64,000 nucleotides of DNA from assembly GCF_007556755.1 (NCBI RefSeq), contig NZ_VJOO01000002.1:1-64000 (forward strand), read 5' to 3'. A program made the translations under genes and the position numbers. The notes under the pieces are model-generated. The model did not search any database. It was given only the letters and a program-made list of their open reading frames with translations, and was not told the DNA's origin. The stretch is from Tepidimonas fonticaldi. GTDB lineage: Bacteria > Pseudomonadota > Gammaproteobacteria > Burkholderiales > Burkholderiaceae_C. Below, in pieces: positions 26,049-36,613 of this stretch (its first letter is position 1; each line of letters begins with the position of its first letter).

Positions 26049-28823
26049 TCAGTGCGCCTGCTCCCAGTTGGCGCCGACGCCCACCTCGGCCACCAGCGGC
26101 ACGCGCAGGGTCGCGACGCCGGCCATCAGGCGCGGCACCTCGGTGCGCACCCAGTCGATCTCTTCCGGCGGCACCTCGAACACCAGTTCGTCGTGCACCT
26201 GCAGCACCATGCGCGTGCGGCGCTGCTGCTCGTCCAACGCGCGCTGCACCGCGACCATGCTCATCTTGATCAGGTCGGCGGCCGTGCCCTGCATCGGCGC
26301 GTTGATGGCCGCGCGCTCCGCTGCAGCCCGCCGCGGCCCGTTGGGGGAATTGATTTCGGGCAGCACCAGGCGGCGGCCGAACACGGTCTCCACATAGCCG
26401 CGCGCCTTGGCCTGGGCCCGCGTGCGGTCCATGTAGTGGCGCACCCCGGCAAACCGCTCGAAATAGCGCTCGATGTAGTTCTTGGCCGCCGTCGCGTCGA
26501 TGCCCAGCGCCTTGGCCAAGCCGTAGGCGCTCATGCCATAAATGAGGCCAAAGTTGATCACCTTGGCATAGCGGCGCTGCTCGGGACTGACCAGCTCCGG
26601 CGGCAGGCCAAACACCTCGGCCGCCGTGGCGCGGTGCACATCCTGCCCTTCGGCAAACGCGCGCAGCAAGGCCGCGTCCTCGCTCAGGTGGGCCATGATG
26701 CGCAGCTCGATCTGCGAATAGTCGGCGCTGGCGATGGACCAGCCCGGGGGCGCCACGAAGGCCTCGCGAATGCGCCGCCCCTCGGGCGTGCGGATGGGGA
26801 TGTTCTGCAGATTGGGATCGTTGCTGGCCAGCCGCCCGGTGACGGCGACGGCCTGCGCATAGTGGGTGTGCACCCGCCCCGTGACGGGGTGGATCATGCC
26901 GGGCAGCTTGTCGGTGTAGGTGCCCTTGAGCTTGGAGAGGCTGCGATGCTCCAGGATGCGCGCCGGCAGCGGATAGTCCTCGGCCAGTTTTTCCAGGACC
27001 TCCTCGTCGGTGCTTGGCGCGCCGGTGGCGGTCTTTTTGACCACGGGCAGGCCCAGCTTGCCAAAGAAAATCTCGCCGATTTGTTTGGGCGAACCCAGGT
27101 TGAAGGGCTGGCCCGCCAGCGCGTGCGCCTCGGCCTCCAGCGCGGCGATGCGCTCACCCAGGACTTGGCTTTGCCGTCGCAGCGCCTCGGCATCGATCAG
27201 CACGCCCTGGCGCTCCATGCGGAACAGCACGTCGGAGACGGCCACCTCCAACTCGTAGATGCGCTGCAAGGCCGGCTCGGCCTGCAGCCGGGGCCACAGC
27301 ACCTGATGCACGGCCAGGCACATTTCCGCATCCTCGCAGGCGTAGGGGGCGGCGCGCTCCAGCGGCACCTGCGCAAACGGGATTTGCGCCGCCCCCTTGC
27401 CGCACAGATCCTCGTAGCTCAGGCCGCGGCGCCCCAGATGGCGTTCGGCCAGGCTTTCCAGGTTGTGGGGCTTGTGCACCTCCAACACATAGCTCTGCAG
27501 CAGTGTGTCGTGGACGTAGCCGCGCACGGCGATGCCGTGGTTGGCCCACACATGCCGGTCGTACTTGACATGCTGGCCGCACTTGGGAGCGGCGGCATCC
27601 TCCAGCCAGGGCCGCAGCCGCTCCAGCACCGCGTCGAGGGGCAACTGCGCCGGCGCGCCCGGATAGTCGTGGGCGAGGGGGATGTACGCCGCCTCCCCGG
27701 GTGCGACGCTGACCGACAGGCCCACGAGGCGGGCGCGCATCGCATCCAGCGAGGTCGTTTCGGTGTCCAGCGCCACCAGGGGCGCAGTGCGCAGGCGGGC
27801 CAGCCACGCATCGAGCGTGGCCCAGTCGAGCACCGTCTCGTAGCGCAGGGCGGGCGCGGGCGGCGGATCGCCAAACAGCGTGCCCTGCGCCGCCGCCGCG
27901 GGGGTGGGGGCGGCGGCCGCGTCGCCTTCGCCGCCCAGCGCCCGGGCCAGCCCCTTGAAGCCATAGCGCTGATAGAACGCCCGCAGCGCCTCGGTGTCGG
28001 GGGCTCGCTTGCGCAACGCCTCCAGCGAGGGCAGGCCGGGCACATGGCCATCCAGGTCGCAGTCGGTGCGTATCGTCAGCAGTTGACGGCCGGTGGGCAG
28101 CCAGTCCAGGGCACGCCGCAGATGGTCGCCGGCCGCCCCCTTGATTTCGTGGGCGCGCGCCACGATGGCATCCAGCGAGCCATAGGTCTGCAGCCACTTG
28201 GCGGCCGTCTTGGGGCCGACCTTGTCCACGCCGGGCACGTTGTCGATCGCGTCGCCGACCAGGGTCTGAAAATCCACCATCAGCCGGGGCGGCACGCCAA
28301 ACTCCGCCTCCACCCCGGCGACGTCGCGCACCTTGCCCGTCATCGTGTCGATGATGGTGATGCGCTCGTCCACCAGTTGGCTCAGGTCCTTGTCGCCGCT
28401 GGAGACGATCACGCGCCAGCCCTGGGACGCGGCCGTCTTCGCCAGGGTGCCGATCACGTCGTCGGCCTCCACCTCGGGCACGTCGAGCACGGGCAGGCCG
28501 AGCAGCCGGATGACCTCGTGGATGGGGGCGATCTGGGCGCGCAGGTCGTCCGGCATCGGCGAGCGGTGCGCCTTGTACTCCGGATACAGGGCGTCGCGAA
28601 ACGTCGGCCCGGCCGCGTCAAATACGACGGCGATGTGGTCGGAGGGATGCTCCTTCTGCAGCGCCTGCAGCATGTTGATCATGCCGCGGATCGCCCCGGT
28701 CGCGGGGCTGGTGGGATCGCCAGGCACAGCCCTCAGGTCGGGCATGGCGTGGTAGGCGCGGTACAGGTAGCTGGAGCCATCCACCAGCACGAGCAGCGGG
28801 GCGTCGGGGTCGCGGTCGGTCAT
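26049..28823 (-). CDS. polA: DNA polymerase I
   Basis: The repair and Okazaki-fragment polymerase, 924 residues. The 5'-nuclease domain (about 1-290) has LVDGSSYLYRAYHA, VEADDVIGTLA, SSGDKDLSQLV and GVDKVGPKTAAKWL. The 3'-5' exonuclease domain has intact metal ligands in ALDTETTSLD (about residue 355), so proofreading should be active. The polymerase domain has SADYSQIELRIMAHLS, the O helix RRYAKVINFGLIYGMS and the catalytic QVHDELVFEVP. The ATG at 28823 is preferred over a codon five residues upstream. CACAAT lies 6 nt before it with no Shine-Dalgarno. It is divergent from the DUF2782 gene. Confidence 0.97.
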   Translation of the reverse strand: MTDRDPDAPLLVLVDGSSYLYRAYHAMPDLRAVPGDPTSPATGAIRGMINMLQALQKEHPSDHIAVVFDAAGPTFRDALYPEYKAHRSPMPDDLRAQIAPIHEVIRLLGLPVLDVPEVEADDVIGTLAKTAASQGWRVIVSSGDKDLSQLVDERITIIDTMTGKVRDVAGVEAEFGVPPRLMVDFQTLVGDAIDNVPGVDKVGPKTAAKWLQTYGSLDAIVARAHEIKGAAGDHLRRALDWLPTGRQLLTIRTDCDLDGHVPGLPSLEALRKRAPDTEALRAFYQRYGFKGLARALGGEGDAAAAPTPAAAAQGTLFGDPPPAPALRYETVLDWATLDAWLARLRTAPLVALDTETTSLDAMRARLVGLSVSVAPGEAAYIPLAHDYPGAPAQLPLDAVLERLRPWLEDAAAPKCGQHVKYDRHVWANHGIAVRGYVHDTLLQSYVLEVHKPHNLESLAERHLGRRGLSYEDLCGKGAAQIPFAQVPLERAAPYACEDAEMCLAVHQVLWPRLQAEPALQRIYELEVAVSDVLFRMERQGVLIDAEALRRQSQVLGERIAALEAEAHALAGQPFNLGSPKQIGEIFFGKLGLPVVKKTATGAPSTDEEVLEKLAEDYPLPARILEHRSLSKLKGTYTDKLPGMIHPVTGRVHTHYAQAVAVTGRLASNDPNLQNIPIRTPEGRRIREAFVAPPGWSIASADYSQIELRIMAHLSEDAALLRAFAEGQDVHRATAAEVFGLPPELVSPEQRRYAKVINFGLIYGMSAYGLAKALGIDATAAKNYIERYFERFAGVRHYMDRTRAQAKARGYVETVFGRRLVLPEINSPNGPRRAAAERAAINAPMQGTAADLIKMSMVAVQRALDEQQRRTRMVLQVHDELVFEVPPEEIDWVRTEVPRLMAGVATLRVPLVAEVGVGANWEQAH

Positions 28824-28829
28824 CGCGCT

Positions 28830-28855
28830 ATTGTGCATGGCCGATTGCCTACAAT
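28830..28855. promoter_or_regulatory. Divergent -10-like elements of polA and the DUF2782-thrB unit
   Basis: Minus-strand CACAAT (28835-28830) ends 6 nt before the polA ATG. Plus-strand TACAAT (28850-28855) ends 9 nt before the DUF2782 ATG. Neither gene has a Shine-Dalgarno. The two promoters occupy one 41-bp gap. Confidence 0.45.
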
Positions 28856-28864
28856 CGGGGCGTC

Positions 28865-29227
28865 ATGCTCCAACCGCCCCGCCCCACCGCCCGCGACGGC
28901 CGGCGCCACGCCGCGGCCGCCGGATACGCCCAGCCCCTGCGCCACGCCCTCGGCGTGGCCGCCGTGCTGTTCGCCTGCTCGGCCACGGCTCAACCCGCCG
29001 ACAGCGCCCCGGCGGCCGCCACGGCGCCGGAGCCCAAGGTCGAACGCCTGGTGCATCAGGACGGCCACAGCCGCATCGAGGAACTGCGCGTGGGCGGCCA
29101 GACCCGCACGATCGACGTGCGCACCCGCTCCGCCCTGCCGGGCTACGAGGTGCGGCCGATCGACCCCGGCGTCGGGGATGAGCGCTCGGGGGCCGGATCG
29201 CGCCGCTGGCGCGTGCTTGCGTTCTGA
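28865..29227 (+). CDS. DUF2782-family exported protein
   Basis: A 120-residue protein of unknown function. After a polar N-region, ALGVAAVLFACSATA-Q looks like a signal peptide, so it is probably periplasmic. The conserved DUF2782 core follows: HQDGHSRIEELRVGGQTRTI and ALPGYEVRPIDP. It lies between polA and thrB, its usual place in betaproteobacteria, and only 6 bp before thrB, so the two are cotranscribed. The significance of that pairing is not known. Confidence 0.82.
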   Translation: MLQPPRPTARDGRRHAAAAGYAQPLRHALGVAAVLFACSATAQPADSAPAAATAPEPKVERLVHQDGHSRIEELRVGGQTRTIDVRTRSALPGYEVRPIDPGVGDERSGAGSRRWRVLAF

Positions 29228-29233
29228 TCCGCC

Positions 29234-30187
29234 ATGGCCGTCTTCACCGAGGTGGGCCGCGACGAGGCCGCGGACCTGATGCAGCGGCTCGGCCTGGGCC
29301 GCCTGGTCGACATGGCGGGCTGCGCCGGGGGCATCGAAAACACCAACTACTTCGTCAGCACCGAGCGCGACGGCCAGCGGCACGAATGGGTGCTGACCCT
29401 GTTCGAGCGGCTGACCGCGCAACAGCTCCCCTTCTATCTGTACCTGATGAAGCATCTGGCCGGCAAAGGCATCCCCGTGCCCGATCCGCAGGCCGATGCG
29501 AGCGGCGCCATCCTGCACACGGTGCGGGGCAAGCCCGCCGCCGTGGTCAACCGGCTGCGCGGCCACCACGAGCTGGCCCCCGGCCCCGAGCACTGCGCCC
29601 AGCTCGGCGCGATGCTGGCGCGCATGCACCTGGCGGGGCGGGACTACGACCGCGAGCAGCCCAATCTGCGCGGGCTGGCGTGGTGGAACGAGACGGTGCC
29701 CGTGATCCTGCCCCACCTGGCCCCGGAGCAAACGGCGCTGCTGACGGCCGAGCTGGCCTATCAAAACCACATCGCCGCCACCCCCGCGTACCAGGGACTG
29801 CCGCGCGGCCCCATTCATGCCGACCTGTTCCGCGACAACGCCATGTTCGAGGACGGGCGCCTCAGCGGTCTGTTCGATTTTTACTTCGCGGGCTGCGACA
29901 CCTGGCTGTTTGACATTGCGGTGTGTCTGAACGACTGGTGCATCGACCTGGCCGATGGTGCGACAGACCCCGTGCGCACACAGGCCCTGCTCGACGCCTA
30001 CCAGTCGGTCCGCCCGCTGACCGCCGCCGAGCGCGAGCTGCTGCCCGCGATGCGCCGTGCCGGTGCGCTGCGGTTCTGGATCTCGCGCCTGTGGGACTGG
30101 TACCTGCCGCGGCAGGCGGCCGTGCTCAAGCCGCACGACCCCACCCACTTCGAGCGGGTGCTGCGCGCCCGCCTCGCCGAGTGTTGA
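29234..30187 (+). CDS. thrB: Homoserine kinase (ThrB, aminoglycoside-phosphotransferase fold)
   Basis: It phosphorylates homoserine to O-phosphohomoserine in threonine biosynthesis. The 317-residue protein is of the APH-like ThrB type found in pseudomonads and betaproteobacteria, not the GHMP type of E. coli. Landmarks are GGIENTNYFV, the catalytic loop GPIHADLFRDNAMF and the metal-binding FDFYFAGCDTWLFDIAV. The ATG at 29234 follows the DUF2782 stop by 6 bp. No threonine-synthase gene is nearby. Confidence 0.95.
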   Translation: MAVFTEVGRDEAADLMQRLGLGRLVDMAGCAGGIENTNYFVSTERDGQRHEWVLTLFERLTAQQLPFYLYLMKHLAGKGIPVPDPQADASGAILHTVRGKPAAVVNRLRGHHELAPGPEHCAQLGAMLARMHLAGRDYDREQPNLRGLAWWNETVPVILPHLAPEQTALLTAELAYQNHIAATPAYQGLPRGPIHADLFRDNAMFEDGRLSGLFDFYFAGCDTWLFDIAVCLNDWCIDLADGATDPVRTQALLDAYQSVRPLTAAERELLPAMRRAGALRFWISRLWDWYLPRQAAVLKPHDPTHFERVLRARLAEC

Positions 30188-30203
30188 CCCGCGCCCACCC
30201 CCG

Positions 30204-30974
30204 ATGAAGCTGCACCGCGTCCCCGCCCGCACCGGCCTGCTCTGGGTCCGGCTGGGCCTGCGCACCTTTTTTCGCCAGCCCCTGGCCATGGCCGGGCTGT
30301 TCTTCCTGTTCATCATGGGGGTGAGTGTGCTCGCCATGGTACCGGTGCTGGGCGCGCCCCTGGCCCTGGCGCTGCTGCCGGCAGCCACCCTGGGCCTGAT
30401 GGCCGCGACCAAAGAGGCCGACAGCGGCCGCTTCCCGATGCCGACGGTGCTGGCGAGCGCCTTTCGCGCCGGGCGCGAGCGCGTGCGGGCGATGCTGCTG
30501 CTCGGCGGGCTGTACGCCCTGGGGTCGGTCGTCGTGATGACGCTGGCCGCGTGGCTGTCCGGCGCGCCGGCCGATGCGGCCCTCGAAGGGGCCGAGACGG
30601 CGCTGACCGAGCCGGCCGTGCTGCGCAATCTGGCCTGGCAGGCGGTCCTCTACATTCCGCTGGGGCTGCTGTTCTGGCATGCGCCGGCCCTGGTCCACTG
30701 GCACGGCATCCACCCGGTCAAGAGCCTGTTTTTCAGTCTGGTGGCCTGCTGGACCAACAAAGGGGCGCTGCTGGTGTTCATGCTCGGCTGGTCGGCGGTG
30801 TTCTTTGGGGTGTCGCTCGTGCTCGTGCTGCTGGCGTCCGCACTGGGCGGGGCGTCGGCGATGCAGGTGCTGGTGTTCCCGGCCGCGTCGCTGCTGAGCG
30901 CGGCGTTCTTCACGTCGCTGTATTTCACCTTCCGCGACAGCTTTCTGACCGACGAGGGCGAGCCCCCGGCCTGA
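30204..30974 (+). CDS. BPSS1780-family membrane protein
   Basis: A 256-residue inner-membrane protein with about six hydrophobic segments. It resembles the BPSS1780 family, common in Burkholderiales and of unknown function. Visible family features are the basic start with FFRQPLAMAGLFFLF, ALLPAATLGLMAATKEADSG, and HGIHPVKSLFFSLVACWTNKGA. The ATG at 30204 is used because the longer frame is antisense-like. It lies 16 bp after thrB on the same strand, so it is likely the last gene of the DUF2782-thrB transcript. It ends 4 bp from the convergent oxidoreductase. Confidence 0.82.
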   Translation: MKLHRVPARTGLLWVRLGLRTFFRQPLAMAGLFFLFIMGVSVLAMVPVLGAPLALALLPAATLGLMAATKEADSGRFPMPTVLASAFRAGRERVRAMLLLGGLYALGSVVVMTLAAWLSGAPADAALEGAETALTEPAVLRNLAWQAVLYIPLGLLFWHAPALVHWHGIHPVKSLFFSLVACWTNKGALLVFMLGWSAVFFGVSLVLVLLASALGGASAMQVLVFPAASLLSAAFFTSLYFTFRDSFLTDEGEPPA

Positions 30975-30978
30975 ACCG

Positions 30979-32235
30979 TCAGCCCCACCGCTCGGGGCGG
31001 TACGGCGCCGGATCGACGAAGGGCGGCTCGCCCGCGATCATCTCCGCCAGCAACCGGCCGGCCACCGGACCCAAGGTGAAGCCCTGGTGCGAATGCCCGA
31101 AGTTGAACCACAGGCCCGGGTGGCGCGGCGCCGCCCCCATGATGGGGAGCATGTCCGGCGTGCAGGGGCGCGCCCCCAGCCAGGGCGGTTCATCCAGCGC
31201 CCGGCCCAGATCCATGAGCTCGCGCGCGGCCGCCTCGGCCCGGCGCACCTGAACCGGCGTGGCGGGCGCATCGCGGTGGGCAAATTCGGCACCCGTGGTC
31301 AGGCGCAGTCCCCGGCGCATGGGCACCAGGACGAAGCCCCGCTCGGCGTCCAGCGCCGGCCGCTGCAAGACCCCGCCCCCGGTGTAGTGCTGGTGGTAGC
31401 CGCGTTTGACGAACAGCGGCAGCCGGTAGCCCAAGCGTTGCAACAGGGTGTCGGACCACGGCCCGAGCGCCACCACGGCGACCGGGGCCTCGATGGCCCC
31501 GTCCGGCAAGGGCAGGCGCCACCCCCGCCCATGCGGGGTCAGGGCCGTGGCGTCGCCCCGGACCAGACGGCCGCCACGCTGCACGAACAGCCGCGCGTAG
31601 GCGCTGACCAGCTCCGCTGGATCGCGCACGGACCAGGGATCCTGCCAATGCACGGCCCCCGCCAGCGGGTGGCGCAACGCCGGCTCGGCCTGGGCCAGAC
31701 CGGCGGCATCGAGCACAGTACAACGCAGGCCAAACGCCAGCGCCAGCCGCTCGGCGTCGCGCGCGGCCGCCTCCCACACGCGCCCCGTGCGGTACACGTC
31801 CAGGTAGCCGACCGGCCGGACCGCCTCGGCCGCGCCGGCCTGCTCGATCAACGGCCGGTGCTCGTCCAGGCAATGCTCGATCAAGCGGGCATAGGCCTGC
31901 ACCTGCCGCGGATACCGCGCCGGCCCGGAGTCGACGAAATAGCGCCACAGCGGGCGCACCAGGGACGGCAGCGCCGACAGGTGGTAGTGCACATCCACCC
32001 CCAGGCCCAGGGCAGCCTGCAGCAGCTTGCCCCACTGGCGCGGGAATGGGTAGGGCTCTACCGCCTCGCGCTGGATCAGGCCGGCGTTGCCCAGCGACGT
32101 CTCCTGCCCCGGCTCGCGGCGATCGACCAGCACGACGTCGTAGCCGCGCTGCTGCAGATGCAGCGCGGTGCAGGTGCCAATCATGCCGGCCCCCAGCACG
32201 AGGGCCTGTCGGTCGGCGGCAGCAGCGTTCGTCAT
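30979..32235 (-). CDS. FAD-dependent oxidoreductase of the D-amino-acid dehydrogenase (DadA) family
   Basis: A 418-residue flavoprotein with the N-terminal FAD motif VLGAGMIGTCTALHLQQRGYD and a C-terminal nucleotide-binding return GLWFNFGHSHQGFTLGPVAG. Family members oxidise D-amino acids or glycine-like amines and pass electrons to quinone. Conserved patches such as SLGNAGLI, VKRGYHQHY and PCTPDMLPIMG support the DadA group. Substrate is not predictable. The ATG at 32235 (MTNAAAADRQ) precedes the Rossmann strand at normal distance. It is 26 bp downstream of uvrD on the same strand, so cotranscription is possible. Confidence 0.88.
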   Translation of the reverse strand: MTNAAAADRQALVLGAGMIGTCTALHLQQRGYDVVLVDRREPGQETSLGNAGLIQREAVEPYPFPRQWGKLLQAALGLGVDVHYHLSALPSLVRPLWRYFVDSGPARYPRQVQAYARLIEHCLDEHRPLIEQAGAAEAVRPVGYLDVYRTGRVWEAAARDAERLALAFGLRCTVLDAAGLAQAEPALRHPLAGAVHWQDPWSVRDPAELVSAYARLFVQRGGRLVRGDATALTPHGRGWRLPLPDGAIEAPVAVVALGPWSDTLLQRLGYRLPLFVKRGYHQHYTGGGVLQRPALDAERGFVLVPMRRGLRLTTGAEFAHRDAPATPVQVRRAEAAARELMDLGRALDEPPWLGARPCTPDMLPIMGAAPRHPGLWFNFGHSHQGFTLGPVAGRLLAEMIAGEPPFVDPAPYRPERWG

Positions 32236-32261
32236 GGATTCGGTGGGCAGTAATCGGGGGA

Positions 32262-34691
<2,430 letters not shown>

Positions 34692-34697
34692 GCGGCG

Positions 34698-34703
34698 ATT
34701 GTA
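34698..34703 (-). promoter_or_regulatory. -10 hexamer TACAAT of uvrD
   Basis: Minus-strand TACAAT ends exactly 6 nt before the uvrD ATG. No Shine-Dalgarno is present, so a leaderless mRNA is predicted. Confidence 0.5.
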
Positions 34704-34740
34704 GGCAGCGGCCCCAGTCCAACGCCCCCAGCCGGCGGCC

Positions 34741-35631
34741 TCAGTTGCGCGGGCGCTGCGGCGGCTCCAGCGTGATTTCCACGCGCCGGTTTTGCGCGCG
34801 TCCCTGCGGGGTGTCGTTGGAGGCAAGCGGCCGCGTGTCCGCCAGGCCGGTCGCGCGCAGGCGCGTCGGATTCAGGCCCCGGGCCTCAAGCTGGCGCACG
34901 ACGCTGCTGGCCCGCGCGGCGGACAGCTCCCAGTTGGAGGGGAAACGGGCGGTCTGGATGGGGACGTTGTCCGTGTGCCCCTCCACCACGATGGTGTAGT
35001 CCGGCACGCGGTTGAAGGCGGGCAGCAGCCGGTCGATGATGGCCTGCCCCGCCGGCGTCAGCACCGCCTCGCCGGAGGGGAACAACACCTCGGACGGGAT
35101 GCGAAAGCTCACCCCCTCGTCGCGCACCAGCACCTGGATGTCCTTGCCCAGGTCCCCCAGGGCGAGGGACGGGGACGGCGCGGGCTCACTCGCGGGCGGC
35201 GCATCGGTGCCCGGCCGCGGTTCGAGCGCATCGGGCTGGCGTTGCTCGGTGGGATGCGTCCCCGGCCCAGGCGTGGCCGATGGTCGCTCGACCGGCGGCA
35301 CGATGCTGCCCCCGCCGCCCGGCAGCACCTGCCCGGCCACGGCGGGCACCTGTCCCTGCGCCTCGGGCCGGCCCAGCGGCGGCTTGCGCTTGATCGGCTC
35401 GGAAAACGCCAGCATCACCACGAGCATGACGAGCAGCAGCGTCACCACATCCAGATAGGTGAGCAGCCAGGTCTCCTCCTCCGGCACGGGGTCGGGGTCG
35501 GCATGCCAGCGCTGGTAGCGCCCTTTTTGCAGGGGGCCGGGCCTCGCGGGCGCAGCCGACACGGGGGCCGGCGCCCGCCCCGGCCCCGCCGCCGGGCACT
35601 GTCGGGCCGGAGGCGGTGTCGCGGATTTCAT
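34741..35631 (-). CDS. motB: MotB-like stator protein (OmpA/MotB domain)
   Basis: A 296-residue single-TM stator subunit. The TM segment (about residues 54-75) carries the ion-relay aspartate in LTYLDVVTLLLVML, followed by AFSEPIK. A long Pro-rich linker then leads to the peptidoglycan-binding OmpA domain with VVEGHTDNVPI, NWELSAARASSVV and NRRVEI. The first 45 residues are unusually long and Pro/Ala-rich. The ATG at 35631 lies inside motA (GATGAAATCC), in a different frame. The pair is not linked to flagellar genes here, so it may be a second stator set. Confidence 0.88.
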   Translation of the reverse strand: MKSATPPPARQCPAAGPGRAPAPVSAAPARPGPLQKGRYQRWHADPDPVPEEETWLLTYLDVVTLLLVMLVVMLAFSEPIKRKPPLGRPEAQGQVPAVAGQVLPGGGGSIVPPVERPSATPGPGTHPTEQRQPDALEPRPGTDAPPASEPAPSPSLALGDLGKDIQVLVRDEGVSFRIPSEVLFPSGEAVLTPAGQAIIDRLLPAFNRVPDYTIVVEGHTDNVPIQTARFPSNWELSAARASSVVRQLEARGLNPTRLRATGLADTRPLASNDTPQGRAQNRRVEITLEPPQRPRN

Positions 35632-36385
35632 CCTCGCGGTGCGCGACGAAGGAGTTGAGCGTCTCGCGCATCAGCGACGGGCTGCGGCGCGCGCACATCA
35701 TCGAAATGCCCTGCAGCACCATATTCATGAGCACGATGCGCTGCTCGGTGCGGCGCTCCAGCTTGACGGCCACGGGTTTGAACACCAGGTTGGCCAACAG
35801 AATGCCGTAGAACGTCGTCATCAGGGCCACGGCCAGGTGTTTGCCGATCACGACCAGGTCCCCGCTGGCGATCACGTCCATCAGGTTGATCAGGCCGACC
35901 AGGGTGCCGATCATGCCGAAGGCGGGCGCGTAGCTGGCCATGACGCGAAAGAGCTGCGCCTCGGCCGCCTCCTTGGCTTTCATGCGCGAAATCCGCCACT
36001 GCAGCAGGTCCAGGATGTCCTCTTCCGGGATGCGGTCGATGACCAGCTGCACCCCCGTGCGCAGGAAGGGATTGGAGATGCGCGGCAGCGCCTTCTCGAC
36101 CATCACCGGGTCGTCGCGCATCCACAGGCGCGAGACGTCCACCAGCTCCTCGATGTCGCGCTCGGTGTACAGGCGCTCGTTGCGCATGACGGTGCCAATG
36201 AGCTTGAAAACCCGCAGCACCTCGCCCATCGGGTAGCTCAGGAAGGTGGCGGCCATGGTGCCCACCAGGACGATGCCGATGCTCGGCCAGTCGATGAACA
36301 GCCAGGGATCGTCGGCCGCAAACAGGATCAGGACGCCCAGCAGGACGACGCTGGCGACCATGCCGATCAGGGTGGAGGGATTCAT
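35186..36385 (-). CDS. motA: MotA-like stator protein reading 446 bp into motB
   Basis: The multi-TM partner of MotB. The first ~250 residues are a normal PomA/MotA type: GMVASVVLLGVLILFAA, DWPSIGIVLVGTMAATFLSYP, APAFGMIGTLVGLINLM and LMTTFYGILLANLVFKPVA, followed by the cytoplasmic end RRSPSLMRETLNSFVAHRED. After that, where such proteins normally stop, the frame stays open for about 145 codons across motB. It encodes a Gly/Ala/Arg-rich tail that looks like out-of-frame motB. A lost stop codon, a recent indel or a sequencing error may explain it. The ATG at 36385 (MNPSTLIG) follows TTGGAG. Confidence 0.82.
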   Translation of the reverse strand: MNPSTLIGMVASVVLLGVLILFAADDPWLFIDWPSIGIVLVGTMAATFLSYPMGEVLRVFKLIGTVMRNERLYTERDIEELVDVSRLWMRDDPVMVEKALPRISNPFLRTGVQLVIDRIPEEDILDLLQWRISRMKAKEAAEAQLFRVMASYAPAFGMIGTLVGLINLMDVIASGDLVVIGKHLAVALMTTFYGILLANLVFKPVAVKLERRTEQRIVLMNMVLQGISMMCARRSPSLMRETLNSFVAHREDEIRDTASGPTVPGGGAGAGAGPRVGCAREARPPAKRALPALACRPRPRAGGGDLAAHLSGCGDAAARHARGDAGVFRADQAQAAAGPARGAGTGARRGRAGAAGRRGQHRAAGRATIGHAWAGDASHRATPARCARTAAGHRCAARE

Positions 36386-36425
36386 CCGCACGCGCTCCAA
36401 GGGGGCGGCATCGCCCCATGCGGGC

Positions 36426-36454
36426 TATTGTGCCCCAGCCAACTGGCATAGAAT
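36426..36454 (+). promoter_or_regulatory. Promoter of guaC
   Basis: TAGAAT (36449-36454) is a good -10. A weak -35 (TATTGT, 36426-36431) lies 17 nt upstream. Transcription should start near 36461, at the first base of the following hairpin. Confidence 0.5.
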
Positions 36455-36460
36455 CAAGCA

Positions 36461-36489
36461 CCGGGCCCAAACGTTGGAGCCCGGTTTTT
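36461..36489 (+). terminator. Terminator hairpin in the guaC leader
   Basis: A perfect 6-bp CCGGGC/GCCCGG stem (36461-36466 and 36479-36484) is followed directly by TTTTTG. It lies between the guaC promoter and gene. All genes upstream are on the other strand, so it cannot terminate an upstream gene. It is therefore a candidate attenuator or the end of a ~30-nt RNA. Confidence 0.7.
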
Positions 36490-36613
36490 GTGTCCACCGC
36501 CCCGTGCTGGCGGCTTCGGACCCGGCCGGCTCCAAATCAAGCGCTCGCAGCCATTGGGCCGCGCACTGCCACAACGCGCCGCCCGCCCCCACTGCAACCC
36601 CGGAGCCTTGACC

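Noticed and set aside
26034-29279. A plus-strand open frame of about 1080 codons over polA
   Set aside because: It is antisense to polA, low in recognisable motifs and runs through the polA promoter region.
36389-36419. An ATG 7 nt after CACAAT upstream of motA (36419, minus strand)
   Set aside because: It resembles the leaderless pattern, but it is out of frame with motA, and motA has a good TTGGAG site before its own ATG at 36385.
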